A stretch of DNA of 64,000 nt from Diphasiastrum complanatum (Eukaryota; Streptophyta; Lycopodiopsida; Lycopodiales; Lycopodiaceae), in the NCBI GenBank assembly GCA_029204225.1, contig CM055101.1:35763648-35827647 (forward strand). Reading direction: 5' to 3'. The notes beneath the pieces were generated by a model. It did not search any database. It saw only the letters and a program-made list of their open reading frames with translations, and was not told where the DNA came from. Made by a program: the position numbers and the translations under genes. Shown piece by piece: positions 27,850 to 42,600 of this stretch (position 1 is its first letter; each line of letters begins with the position of its first letter).

Positions 27850-28711
27850 CATTAATATGTTAACATAGTACAGCAGTGTTTGTCTATATTCTGGAGGACT
27901 ATAGGAATGATTCAGCTGGCAGTGACCAGCAATCACATCTGAACTCCATCCGAATTGCTTTGTATCGTTTGCTTCGCTTTCGCGATTCCTCCGATTATTT
28001 ATCATCATAGCCCAGGTTTGCTCAGAAGGACATGTTGAGGGTTCAAATATGTTCATTTTTATGACGATATCAAAGGCAATAGGAGTTTCAAAAGAGAGAT
28101 TTTTATGCAAAGAGGTAGTTTTGGCTGATTTAAACTCAATAGTATGACCAAGTACCAAGGGTACTTGGCAACTTTTGTCTTGGCAGAATTCAAAGGCAGA
28201 TTGATTGTCAGCTTCACAAATTTCTTGAGAGAAGGATTCCAACTGGGAGGCACTATCTTCATCAAGGTCTTCGGTATAGATCAAAGGGTGAGGTGAGGTA
28301 GGAGATTCAGTAAGGGTCGGGGGAATCAGCAGTAAATTCACCATTTTCTTTTTCCAAGCAGGTAAATATCTTCTAAATATGTAAACTGCAAAAATTTTCT
28401 TCAGCAACAACATGTTCAGCATAGTTAGAGATGTCCATATAGATTTTTTCAACCAAGCTTCGGGTCACCTTCTTTTTTATAAAATCCATATAGATTTTGA
28501 TCCAATCCAAGGTAGTCATTAGGTCAACAAGGCAAAAGATTTTATCGTCAGGGCCAGCAGCATTATATGTAGCTATATCATAACAAGTAATAAGTTTGTG
28601 AACATCAATAGCTTTCTTCATGCAACATATGACAGTCTGATCAAAGGGGTTAAGTGGAGGAAGGGGCTCCCCATAACCAAGAGCAACTGCGTCATGAAAC
28701 CGTCCTATGGA
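27850..28711 (-). CDS. Unknown two-frame coding candidate, possibly a gene fragment
   Basis: Reading the minus strand, a frame open from an acceptor-like TAG near 28712 runs to about 28373 (contains ALGYGEPLPPLNPFDQTV and KLITCYDIATYNAAGPDD). A second frame is open from 28452 to 27847 (contains SASQLESFSQEICEADNQSA and DDVIAGHCQL-like sequence near its end). Two long open stretches side by side in AT-rich DNA suggest exons of one gene, but no family was recognised and no convincing donor joins them. It could be a captured gene fragment or chance. Confidence 0.25.
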
Positions 28712-28825
28712 CTACACCATAAAACAAACCTAGTTAGCCATAAAATACAAGTAAAGCTAAAGGTTTGGTACTACCCCGGCCAAAAGGTAGTCGGGTTGAC
28801 ATCTTAAAAAGACGCTGAGAGAGAG

Positions 28826-30732
28826 TAACAAGATTTCACATAGTCCCCCTTGACAAGTGAAGACCAAACCCTTTGATTTATAGCATAACAGGTGAAAACA
28901 AAGCTGTATAAAGTCCTACAATACAGAGTACCATAAGCGAAACAAGTTTTAGGACACCCAGTTGTTACCTGCCACCATCCCACAAAACACAACCGCACGA
29001 GTTAGTTACGTGAGTAAGACAAGTGTCATAGCTGAGCATCAGTTGTTATCCATGTCCGAAACAAGATTCACTACCTTATTAACCTGATTGCAATTACAAA
29101 TAATACGTCCAATTTTCCCTACCATGCATTTCAGAATTAGTAATACATTCTTCTGCCCTATAACGAAATTGTATCAAGATAGATGTCATACTGATCAGTA
29201 CAAGAGCAAAAAAAAATGTATTAAGTTCACATAAACATTCTGCACATAAGAAGCTATTTTGCAATACACAAATGAAAAGAGACTTGACTTTGGCCTCAGT
29301 TCTAGGTAATAGGGCAGATCCGTGCCATACTAGCCCCAAAGACATCCCATCAGAAACGTTTGGGAGTCCAAGCAGCTTACGGCTTGGGCAAATCCATGCC
29401 ATACAAGTCCGTCAAAGTCAAACTCTGCACAAGTACATAGCTTACTCACAATAGCTGCTTTTAAGCTTTAATAATTCTAAACCTTGCTATTGGTATCGTA
29501 GACCAATCCTTATAAAACTCAAAACATGAAACGTAAGCACTTTTAGGAACATAACTTCAAAAACATTCACTTTAGCAACTCTCGAAGTCCCTCTTGTGTG
29601 CATGGACCGTATTGTAGTGTTGAGTGAGACTACCATTCATGTTGGTGTAGCTTCATAAAGCTTCATACCTGAATGCGAGGTGAAGTCATCTCATGCGAGC
29701 CACCCATCTCCAACTGCTTAAGAGAATCACTCCTTACGTACTAACGATTTCAAACCAAAAATAACGGGTTAATGGTAGTGCAACCTCCTTAAAAGAGTAT
29801 CATAATCTTAAAACGTTGTTTATATCAATCACACGTGATTCATCGTTAAAAGCAGGTATTAGTGTCTTCAAAATGCCATAGAACCGTTTCTTTCTTATAA
29901 TATTAGCACATCCAAAAGACAACAAGTCGCTTTAGTAATCATTGCGTTCAAAGCTGATACTATTATCAGAGCCTCATAGAACCTCTTATAGTTATGAGCA
30001 GAGACAACCGTTTGCATTGCTAGTCTCATGAGCAAACACATATCAGGTTTATTATCAATATCAAAAGGTGATAATGAGACAAACTGGTAGCATGTTGGGT
30101 GGCTAACTACGAATAGTTATGAGCAAAAACAGTATCATGCATCACAAGTAGTATCATATACTGCTGATTTTTAGAAAAACAACAAACATAAAATATGGTC
30201 CATTACATTTCAGATGGCGGCCCACTATCATTTCAGTAGGGTGCTGCGAATAACCATCAAGAATCAACAAAAAAAATCGCAAATGAAAGTTTGAACCACT
30301 GGCCATCTGAAATCTGCTGGCCAGCAGCCCACCACCTACTATTGCGAAGAGGTACGAATCACGTGTGAACTTCTGATATGAAACCTCAGGTGGCTGTTCA
30401 CTGTCAAGAGACAACATACTAGAAGCAAAGATGATTATCATACCTGTAAATTTGTTCACGGATGCTCTTGAGGCAGCGCCCACTTGTAGAAGCTTCCAAC
30501 ATGTTTTTAGAAGCAAGAATACTATAACAATCAACGATAATCACATCATATGTGAGCTTATTCCCATCCAACATAGCTAGCAAATGAAACATATCACAAG
30601 TAGGAGACCATTAAGCCAAACAAACGATAGCAACCATACCTTAGCTTGTAGTATCTTCCACATGCATACTCTTCCAATAGCATTCACAAATCTCTTCTCC
30701 TCCAAGCAGAAATGGTTGCAGTAGAGAAGCAA

Positions 30733-30735
<3 letters not shown>
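28826..30735. repeat. R1 repeat copy 4 (uninterrupted)
   Basis: This is the most complete copy: it matches 21328-22948 and then, without the 985-bp insertion, 23934-24210, and ends at a GA run. Relative to copy 2, the minus-strand frame at 30154-30534 carries a 6-nt and a 3-nt difference, both multiples of three. It serves as the empty-site reference for the foldback insertion. Confidence 0.88.

Positions 30736-30827
<92 letters not shown>
30736..30827. repeat. (GA)n microsatellite, 92 bp
   Basis: A GA run that forms the right border of R1 copy 4, in the same position as 24211-24335 relative to copy 2. Confidence 0.98.
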
Positions 30828-30831
<4 letters not shown>

Positions 30832-31128
30832 TGAACCTTAGGGTTGTGTCGCCTTCCTTTATATAGAGATTACAGTACATCTTGGTGCACTGGGTGCTCA
30901 ATAATGCTTACCGTTAGATCGTATCCCTATAATGCACACTGATCATAGTCGTTCAAGAAAACCAAGTTTTCCACCAAAAGACTATAATTTAAAAAAAATA
31001 TCTTAGGGGGGTCATATTACTAAGTTTAGCAAGGTAAGGCATTTATGTTGGTTTAGTACCATAAGGGAAAAATCATTTCATGATGTTTCGAAGAGCGAAT
31101 AAAACGTAATAGCCATATAATAAAGTCC

Positions 31129-32956
<1,828 letters not shown>

Positions 32957-33080
32957 GAGCTTGTAAATAAATGTACATTTGTATATGATGCTCAAGTTCA
33001 TACATACTATTGTATACATAAGCTTGTATATAAATTTACCTTTGTATATAACGCTCTAGTTCATGCCTACTATCGTATGA
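32957..33080. repeat. Tandem duplication, unit about 63 bp
   Basis: AGCTTGTAAATAAATGTACA at 32958 recurs as AGCTTGTATATAAATTTACC at 33021, followed by matching TTTGTATAT and AGTTCAT words. The 64-codon frame across it is a repeat artefact. Confidence 0.75.
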
Positions 33081-33685
33081 TCTCTTTCATGCTTGAATAG
33101 TATAGAAACTTGAAGAAAATAAGAAACTGTCAAAATCTTGATCCAGGGGCTGAAGCATAAACAATGACAATCAAAGACTTCGTCTTGCAATGCACCTACA
33201 AGGTGCCTGGACCAGTAGCCATCAGTTCTCAGCTTAAAACTCTTGGAATAAGAATCAAAAGAATTTTCCAATATTCAGAGTAATAATTCAGCTATATCAC
33301 ATATTCAACAGAGATGATGCAGGAAAATTGTCCTGATCAACTTGCTGTTTATATTTAACTACATCTGGTCATTTGCCAGAAAATATCTGACTCGTCCAAC
33401 TGGTCCAGTCTACAGAAGTTCTGACTAGTTTAAAGAAGGGGAGAGGTACCACATATAATCTCCCTTTCAAGCAACGCACAATAAACACTTTATTCCCACC
33501 AGTCCCTGCTGAACTTGCTTTCTCTGCCTCGTACCTCTGCTTTCATGGCTTCTCATTTCTGAAGCAGCAAGACATTAGAGATTCCATCTGACTCGGGTTT
33601 AGTGAACCATCCAGAGTACAAAAATTTCGTAGCATCTCAGGATAGGAGAACTTTGAATGGACTGACTTTGAACTTGATTTAAATC

Positions 33686-36600
33686 TCACAGATTGGCGTT
33701 GCATTGTTGCAAAAAGGGTTCATCAAGCTTCACATACCGCCTCCAGTAAGGTTTGTATTTTTCCATTCCTATCTCTAGCCAAGGCTTCATATTGCCATTG
33801 TAATGGATAACTGCTGCATTTTCAATCTCTTTCGAGCTGACCAATGGACTGTAACCTAGGCCCAATACATGCCAAGTCTTGTCCAAAGCAAAAATTAGGT
33901 TGTAGAATGTGAGAAGACCAGCAGGCAGCGTGCCCAGCTTCCATAACGTTCTATCTTCATTCTGAAAAAATCCCACAATTATTCGATTTAATAAAAATGA
34001 AAAAGCTGTTTTGAAAGTAAACAAGAAAAAATTCTACCTTTTCCTGCCATCTGTGGTAAATGCCTGTAATATCCATCACTTTCCACTGCTGCAGATCAAA
34101 GATATTCATTCCATAGGCCCATCCACAAGCATTTGGATCGAACTGTCTTGAGATGAGTGGATTTGAAAAGTTAAGATATTTGTCAAAGCGATGAAAACTT
34201 GATCCACATGTCTCAACAGCACCATTCACTTTTCCTTGCATATCTATACTCCAAAGTGGAGTTAAATCACTTTGCACAACAGTGTCGTCATCCAGAAATA
34301 ATATTTTGTCCAATTTTGGATAAATGTGAGGAAGATAGAAACGGAGATGGTTAAGTATGGACAAATATTTTGGGTTTCTGTATTTTAGGCCAGGAGCAAG
34401 CTGCTCTGGTTGATGGGCTCTGAAATAGTATTCTCTCATATTAGCAGATTCAAGCTGTCTTAAAACAGGACTATAGGATGAATTCAACCACTTGAAGCTG
34501 TCCACATTTTCAATATGCATTGTAGCTTTCCCGGGTGGATTCATAAGAAACCACATTTTCATAGCTCCAAAATTCAATCTGTCAGTGACGATATGGAACA
34601 CATGTTTTTCAGGATCCTGTCCACAATTACAAGTGTTGTTAATAAAAACATAAATTTGACGATACATATTCACAAGTTAAAAACGATGAGAGTCAATAGG
34701 AGATGATGAATAGTAGACCTTTGCGTGAAACACCGTGGAGTTCACAACAACGCCTGCTGCCAAAACGTTATCTGAAAATAGTGCATAATGGTAGAGACTA
34801 GGATCTTCCAAATTGTCCTGTTTAGGCAATTCACGTTCATGTGATGGACGTGAATAATACTGTACAGTTAAACGCATCGATAGGCAGTGAAGACCTTTAG
34901 GAACAGTTTTTGCAGCAAGTTGGCTCAAAAATAAGTTTCCTTTCCTTAGACTCCTTGACCTTTCTTCTTCCAAGTGCATGAGGAGTTTCATCTTCTCTAC
35001 CAATTTGGAGCAGTCATATAATTGATCCTCTGCTTTAGCCAAAATATACTCCATCAACTTGACCCTTTCAGACACACTGCAGCACAACAGGATCAGACAG
35101 TTGAAGTCTAATTGTTATACTTCTTGCTCAGAAATGGAATTTATAAAGACAGCCCACATTTCAAATAACAGGGCAAATATCCAGGGCCTAAGGATGCAAG
35201 AAGAACTTCGAGTAGTTTTAAATGCAGTTCAAAAAATACAAAAAATGCAAATTATCTAGCTATCTGTTTTACCTGCTGGGAAGCTGAGCATCAACAGCAG
35301 CATCACCCAGAGCATCCTGACAATCTTTAATCACAAATCTTAGATCACGCAGTAGCCTGCTGTTTTTGTGAGCTCGGGCTATTGCTGCGTATGCCTTGGC
35401 TTTGATAAGCAGATCCATCATACTTTTCACCTGAGCATCAAGGCTTCTATTCTCTTCTTGCTTCTCAGCTGAATGTTGTTGTTGACTTTGAGTTCCAGTT
35501 GATAGTTTCACTTGCCTTGAAAAAGCAATTCTCAGCCTAGAAGAACGTTTCTTTTCCTGCATTGAAGCTTTGTTAGAAAATCAAAACATTATCATGCCTT
35601 TGATTCAGAACATGCTGCCCCAGACATATGTCAGATGAAAGGCTCTAGTCGAAAGCTGATCAACAATAAGCATTTCGCTTGGTATCTTCAAGAGTGATTT
35701 TGTGAAACCAGCAAGCATAGCAAAGCTAACTATTCTTCTAATCACGCATAAAACACCATAAAGTGAAGGATGAAAGTGTTACAGGATCCTTAACTCTGAT
35801 ACTGGATATGCCAAGATATTTCCACTTATGGAACAACTTGCAGATATAGTGGGAACTAATATACTGTCAAAGATAGTATCCAATGTATGCTCACTGTCAT
35901 CGTTTGGTTAGGAGGGAGGGGACTTCATCAAATAAGTGTGCTCAGAGGAGAAGATCCTTCATGTGACTGACAGAATTTTGTCTGAAATTGCAACCTCAAA
36001 TTAACAGGAATTTTACCTTTTTTGTTGGACGAACAGAAACATGGAATGCCTGTTGTGCAGCTTGAGGCTTGGTAAAAGCATGCATAGCTGCAAAATTCAC
36101 AATCTCACTCATATCTTCTGATCTATAAATAGCAACATGTAGACAAAAATAAACAGTAAACCAGATCAATATTACCAGATCAAAGAGTTACCTGAGGACC
36201 TATTTGTCGATATAAATTGGTCAGAGACTGATTCAACTTTGATAGCGCTTGCTTGAGAATCTTGGGAGACCTTTTCAGCCGATGGTAGAGTAATTAAGTT
36301 TGACTGGTCCTCTCTAGTGGTATCATTATACTGCACATCTTTTTGTTGGTGATAGAGTATCTCATGGGATGCAAGAGTTGACTGCTTAGGTTGGAACAGC
36401 TTCGCTTCGGTGCTTTCCTCTTCAGCTTGATCCTGATCTGTCGATTCATGATTGGCTGATCCATCAAGCTGTAGCCCTTGTTGTTGATGCATATCTGGTT
36501 CTCTTTGATCCTTAGCAGCCAAAGTTCTCTGCCATTTGTGTTCAATGGGTTGGTAGGTTCAGTCCATGAGTTTAAGTAATGAAATGGCACTCCTGACTCA

Positions 36601-39600
36601 GCTTATGCAGCTCATTAAGTATAAAATGTTAGAAAGGTTCTGCTACCTGAGTGTAATTCTGTCGGCTTATGTCCAGTGTCAGTTCCTGGACCAGTGAAGT
36701 CGATAAGTCTTTCCCTCCAACTCTGCTCAAGTTCAACTGTCCATTGGCTTCATCCTTAGATGCAAAGACGCTTAGAACCTGGCAGACAACAAGAACACTA
36801 AATTTCCATTTACTGTAATGAAGTCAAATACACAGACATCGTTGACTTTGCTAAAGCTTTGGTATAAGTTGACATGAAATAATCAGGATTCAGCAGAAAA
36901 CCACTGATGTCAGATTGCAATGTTGGGAGAGTTGGTAGATTTGGAGAAGATGCCAAGTGCAGATTCGTATTCATCAATAAGTGCTTACATGCCATGAAAT
37001 ATGGTAGCATCATTCTGCATATATAAACCAGAGTGATGAAAGAGCATAGCAATCTAGGCACGTAAGCCAAATTAAGCCTTAAAAAGACCTCATTGGGGCT
37101 TAATTCCTACTCGATTCTCCTAGATCTAACGATACTCATCTATTATGATGTCCTTTTGAAGCTCCAACCAAGTCTCAGCTCCCCTTGCTGGAATGTTGTC
37201 CTGACGCGACGCCTTGGCATGCCGGCACCTCGGAGACTAGGGTCGGTCACACACTTGAAATGTTTAGATTTATTAATAAAGTGGGTTTTTATCAAATTGC
37301 CTCTAATTACCTTCTGGGTTTCAGTGTTCGGTAAAAGCGCCAATTGACACATAGCTGAGGGTCAATAACCCATGCATGAACGGTCGGTGTCAACAGCAAC
37401 TGCCACCTACCGCAAGCAAACTCACACTGGGCTAAGAGAGGCATTCTATAAGAGAGTGCATTGGCTGGGTGGATCAGGCTAGCTTTGCCTTCCTCATGGT
37501 TATGTTGTTCCTGACACTGGTATCAGAGCCATAGCCATCCTTGCCTACAGTGTGTCAATTTCATTGCTCAGTCAGTTTGGAGTGCACTTTTTCAGCTTCC
37601 TTCAGCACAAATTGTCCTCTCCAAATCGAGCTATTTTCTTCAGGGCTGGTGTGAAATATTGTTTCCAACGCCCTGATTGTAGTAAACTTCTACACCGTTT
37701 GTGTGTTTTTGGGCTGCAAATTCAGCTTGTCAGAACTAGCTGTATTGAACACATAAAAGAGCAAGAATTTCAGCATTTTCAGAAATCAGATGGGCGCATG
37801 GCGCATGTTGCTAGCCCAACCAGCGCACTTTTTGGCCCACATTTCTTTGACAAGTGTTTTAGCATTTTTTGAAGCCCAAGACAACACTGCAGTTCCATCG
37901 ATTTGGAGCATTCTTCAGAAGCAAATTTCAGCATATTTTTGAGGCAGATAGCAGTGCACTGCTGCAGGCAGTTTAGGCGCATCCCAGTCAGCCCCATCAG
38001 CAATTCAGGCGCATTCAGATCCAGTGCATTAAATGCTTCAGTTCTGATTATTGACAGAAGGAAATCAGCACCCTATTTCAGAGTTTCCAGCGCATTTGTT
38101 CTAGTCAGTCCAGCGCTTTTCCTTCCAACCCTCTTGGGCACATTAAAGATCAGATTTTAGTCCCCTGTTTGCAGGCCCTTCCATGCATGATTGTGCATGT
38201 TCTCTGCTGCATATCAGCGCTGGTTTTTTAGAATCAAATCAGTTGTTTGGAGCCTTTTCCCAGCGACATGCAACTCCGAAACCAATACATGCAATAAGTT
38301 TCAGGAGAAGCCGTCTTGTTTTTCAACCAGATTGAAGACAAATTGCATGTGTGAAGCAAACGGTGGCAGATTTCCGTGCATGTGTTATAGTTTTCCAGAA
38401 AGCTGAATTCTTTGCATGCGAAGCAAAGCTCCTGTTCCAGCCAGTGTCAGAAACCTATTGCATGTTCTAGTGAAGCACTTGTTCCAACAAGCTACATGAG
38501 CGAGGCTCAGCAAGCGTAGCTGCAGCCAAGCTTCCTGGTCCACAACCATTCGGAGAGGCTGAGGGGATACTCATGGTGTTCCATTGGCGAGTGGGCTTCA
38601 AACAAAGCTAAGTTCTTGCTCTTTCTTCTTTCTATTTGCTTTACGTTTTTGCTTTTATCTTCGACTTTGATATGACGACTCCCAAGGAAAATCTTTCCCT
38701 AGGAAGAGCCATAGACGAGCTCGAAGAAGATGACATTCGTTTTCAGACACGAAAGCAATGGACTTAGATGAGATTTTTAACACTAAGGAATTCGTGTCTA
38801 AAAAACAGTACGAGCAATCACAAACTAAAGTAACTAATTCAAACAAACTTTAGCCAGCATGCAAACTAACAAGATAAATAGTTTGCTGAAGTTAAAGGTT
38901 TGTTTGCCAGTCTGATACCTCCTACTCCTTCAGTTCCAGTTTCAGCTCCTAGTACGTCTCGGTTGTTAGTACCTCCCGCAGTTCCCGCTAACCCGAGAGA
39001 TACCAGATCAAACCCTAGCATTTTTAAAGACTTAAAACCACCAACCTTCAATGGGGAAGAAAAAGACAGAAACACATACATATTTCAGACTTCCCTTAGC
39101 AAGTGAAAAATATACATTCATAAAACAAACCCCTGACCACTTGCAAGCTTTAGAAGCTAGCCTATCCTTGGGTCCCATGGCCACAAGTGCTAGTTGAACC
39201 TCCAAGAGACTAGGCAGACACCCCAGTCATGGAAGTCTTTCGAGGAAGCTTTCCTAAGAGAGTTCTTGCCTACCAACGAACTTGATAGGGCTTGGAAAAC
39301 CTAGGAGAGGTTAGTCATGGACAAGTCCCTAACCCAGTACATTTCTTAGTATAGGGAATCCATCCCTGAGCTTAAGAGCATAGATGTCTATCCAAAAGTT
39401 AGGGGGTTTTGTCCGTGGGCTCCGAGATGAGTACAAAGTTGAAGTACAAAGAAATTCACCCACTACCCTAGAACATGCCATTAAGTTTGCCCGAATCTAT
39501 GATGACTCAATCGGCAGACGAAAGGCCAAACAACCTAGTTCTGTGCAGCCTTCTCAAAGAGCTTCCCCATTTTTAAAAGAAAGAAATTTGATAAATCCGA

Positions 39601-42600
39601 CCAAAATGAAGGTCCTCAAACATGCCCTACAGTAATTCAACCGTTAAAAACAGAAGACTATGAAAAAGATAAACAAGAATGGTTGTGTTTTGTCTGCATG
39701 AGTAAGGGGCACACAGTCAGACGATGTCCTAAAGGACCATTTAATAAAAAGAAAGAAAAACAAGTAGGTACACCTAGTGCAAACTATGAGTTTCCCCACT
39801 GATTCGGCAACCACCAACATAGAGGTGTTTCATAAGGATCATGAGCACCATTGTCAATTAACCTCTGCTATGCTAGGGAGACCCTCCAACTTTGGGCCTC
39901 ATGACCTAGTACGTATGCATGGGAAGATTGGCAATCAGACAGTTAGAGTAATGGTGGACGATAGGGCAACCCATAACTTCATAGATTACACCCTGGTCAA
40001 GAAACTAAAACTCCTAGAAACACCTATATATTGTCTCTTTGGGTAAGGATCAGAATACAAGAGTGTGAAAAACGATGGTCAGAAGTCTAAGTCTGGAAAT
40101 CCAGGGCTACAAGGATAACCTGAATTTCTAGATCATGCATTTGGACCGCACCGACCTATTATTAGGGAGAGATTGGCTCTATAGTTTGGGTCCCACTCTC
40201 CAAAGGAATTATCAAGATAATATCCTCAATTTTCAAAAGAACGGTGGGGAGGTTCAACGGCATGGGGAGCATGGAGTTCCCAACAGTCCTTTGGTGTGCA
40301 GCTCAAAGCTTCTCCAACTTATTGAGGATGATCAGCACGAGGTACTTTTCTGTGACTTGCAGTTTATTTTTTATGACTCTGTTTCCAATAATGTATTTCA
40401 TAAAGTTAAAAAATTGGATGTTTTGTTGAATAAGTATCATGATGTTTTTCCTAATGATTTACCTAGTGGTTTGCCACCCAGTAGAGAACTAGATCACGGC
40501 ATTAATTTAGTACCCCCCATACATCACCCATAGCTAAGCCACCCTATTGGGTTAGTCAGTCAGAAGATAATAACAAAACAATTAACAGAATATCTAAATA
40601 AGGGACAGATCAACCAAGTAGTTCACCTTGGGCAGCACTTGGTTAAGAAGAAAGAAGGGTCTATGCGTTTATGTGTAGACTACAAAACATTAAATAAATA
40701 AAGTCACAATAAGAATAAGTACCCTATGCTTGGGGTAGACGAGTTGTTTGATCAACTCAATGGGGCCAAATATTTTAGTAAAATAGATTTACGTTTGGGA
40801 TATCATCAAGTCTGTATTAAGGCGGAAGACGTCCCCAAAACAACTTTCAAAATTCGTCACGGTGATGCCGTTTGGGCTCACCAATGCTCCAGCAAATTTT
40901 ATGACCCTGATGAACAATGTTCTTCGGCCATATTTGGGAAAATTTGTGGTAGTCTTTCTATCAGCCTTTTGTGGTCAAAATAGATGCTAGTGACTTTGCA
41001 ATAGGTGCGGTGTTGAACCAAAACGGACGACCAGCAGCATTCAAAAGTAAGAAGCTCGAACCCGCTCAAACTAGATACAACGCTTATGAGAAAGAGCTCT
41101 TTTCAATTATTCATGCCCTTAAGACTTGGCGGCATTATTTTGTATGGTGCTAGTTTTGAGATTCTAACTGGCCATGAAAACCTTAAATATTTGTGTAGTC
41201 AGCCTAAGCTTATGGGTCGAAAAGTTCGATGGGCTGAATTAATGCCGAAATTTGACCTGTCTATCAGATATAGACGGGGAAAATTCAATACAGTGCTAGA
41301 TGCTATTTTTTTAATGCCAATGATAAACGAGTTGAGTTTTATCCAGATCTGTAATGAGTTACTCGAGTCCTTGAGGAGGAAATGCAAGAGTGATCCGTAT
41401 TTTTCCACAGTCTGGAAAACAATCCAAAACAGAGATGTATAGATTCCTAGGCCTAGGAAAGATTCATCCAAGTATACAACAACTTCTGTTGAGGATGAAG
41501 AGTCCAAACATACACCACGTTGCGTTGAGGACTCCGTGTCTGTAGACCCCAAGCATACCATTACGATTGAGGGATCTAGTTCTCCAGGATTCAAATGGAA
41601 ACACTGTTCCATTCAAGATGAGTATCCACTTTACATAAACAAAATTTGTGTTCCTGACTTAGAGGATTTTAGATGCCAAGTGTTGTATGAATGTCATGAC
41701 AACCCTAGTGCGGGACACCCAAGAATACAGAAGACCTATGAGCTTCTTCGTAAGCAATTCTTTTGGCCTAGTATGAAAAGGGACGCCCAACATTATGTAA
41801 CCAATCGCCAGAAGTCTCCGATTAATAAAGCAGAGCGTCTAAAGGTAGGAGGATTGTTACAGCCATTAGAAATACTAGCTGGTAAATGGTAAAATATTTC
41901 CGTGGATTTCATAGTAAGCCTGCCTAGGACCAAGAGAAAGGCGATGATGCTATATGGGTCACAGTTGACCATCCTCGTGGTTATGATATTCCTAACATAT
42001 GGGGTGACCCATAACTCCATTTATTACACCCTAGTCAAGAAACTAAAACTACCAGAAACACCAAGTCAGCATAAATATATTGTTTCTTTGGCTAAGGGTC
42101 AGGACAAGAAAGTGTGCAAAACGATGGTTAGCAGTCTAGGTCTAGAAATTCAGGGCTATCAAGATAACCTAAATTTCCAGATCATGCTCTTGGACCATAC
42201 AGACCTAGTATTAGATAGAGATTGGCTTTACAATTTGGGCCCCACTCTCCAAAGGAATTATCAAAATAATACCCTCAATTTTCAAAAGAGCAGTCGGGAG
42301 GTTCAATTGCATGGGGAGCATAGAGTTCCCAACAGTCCTTTGGTGTGCAGCTCAAAGCTACTCCATATGGAAGACGATCGCTATGAGGTACTTTTCTGTG
42401 ACTCACAGTTTGTTTTTTATGACTGTTTCCAGTAATGTGTTTAATAAAGATGAAAATTTAGATGTTCCGTTAAACGAGTTTCATGATGTTTTTCCGGATG
42501 ATTTACCTAGTGGTTTGCCACCCAGTGGGGAAGTAGATTATGCCATTAATCACCCATAGCTAAGGCACCTTATTGGGTTAGTCAATCAGAAGATCAGGAA

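Noticed and set aside
36986-37012. 26-nt candidate GAUT exon bounded by TATGCAG and GTAAGC
   Set aside because: Its phase would put a stop codon before the exon at 36778, so it does not fit the gene model.
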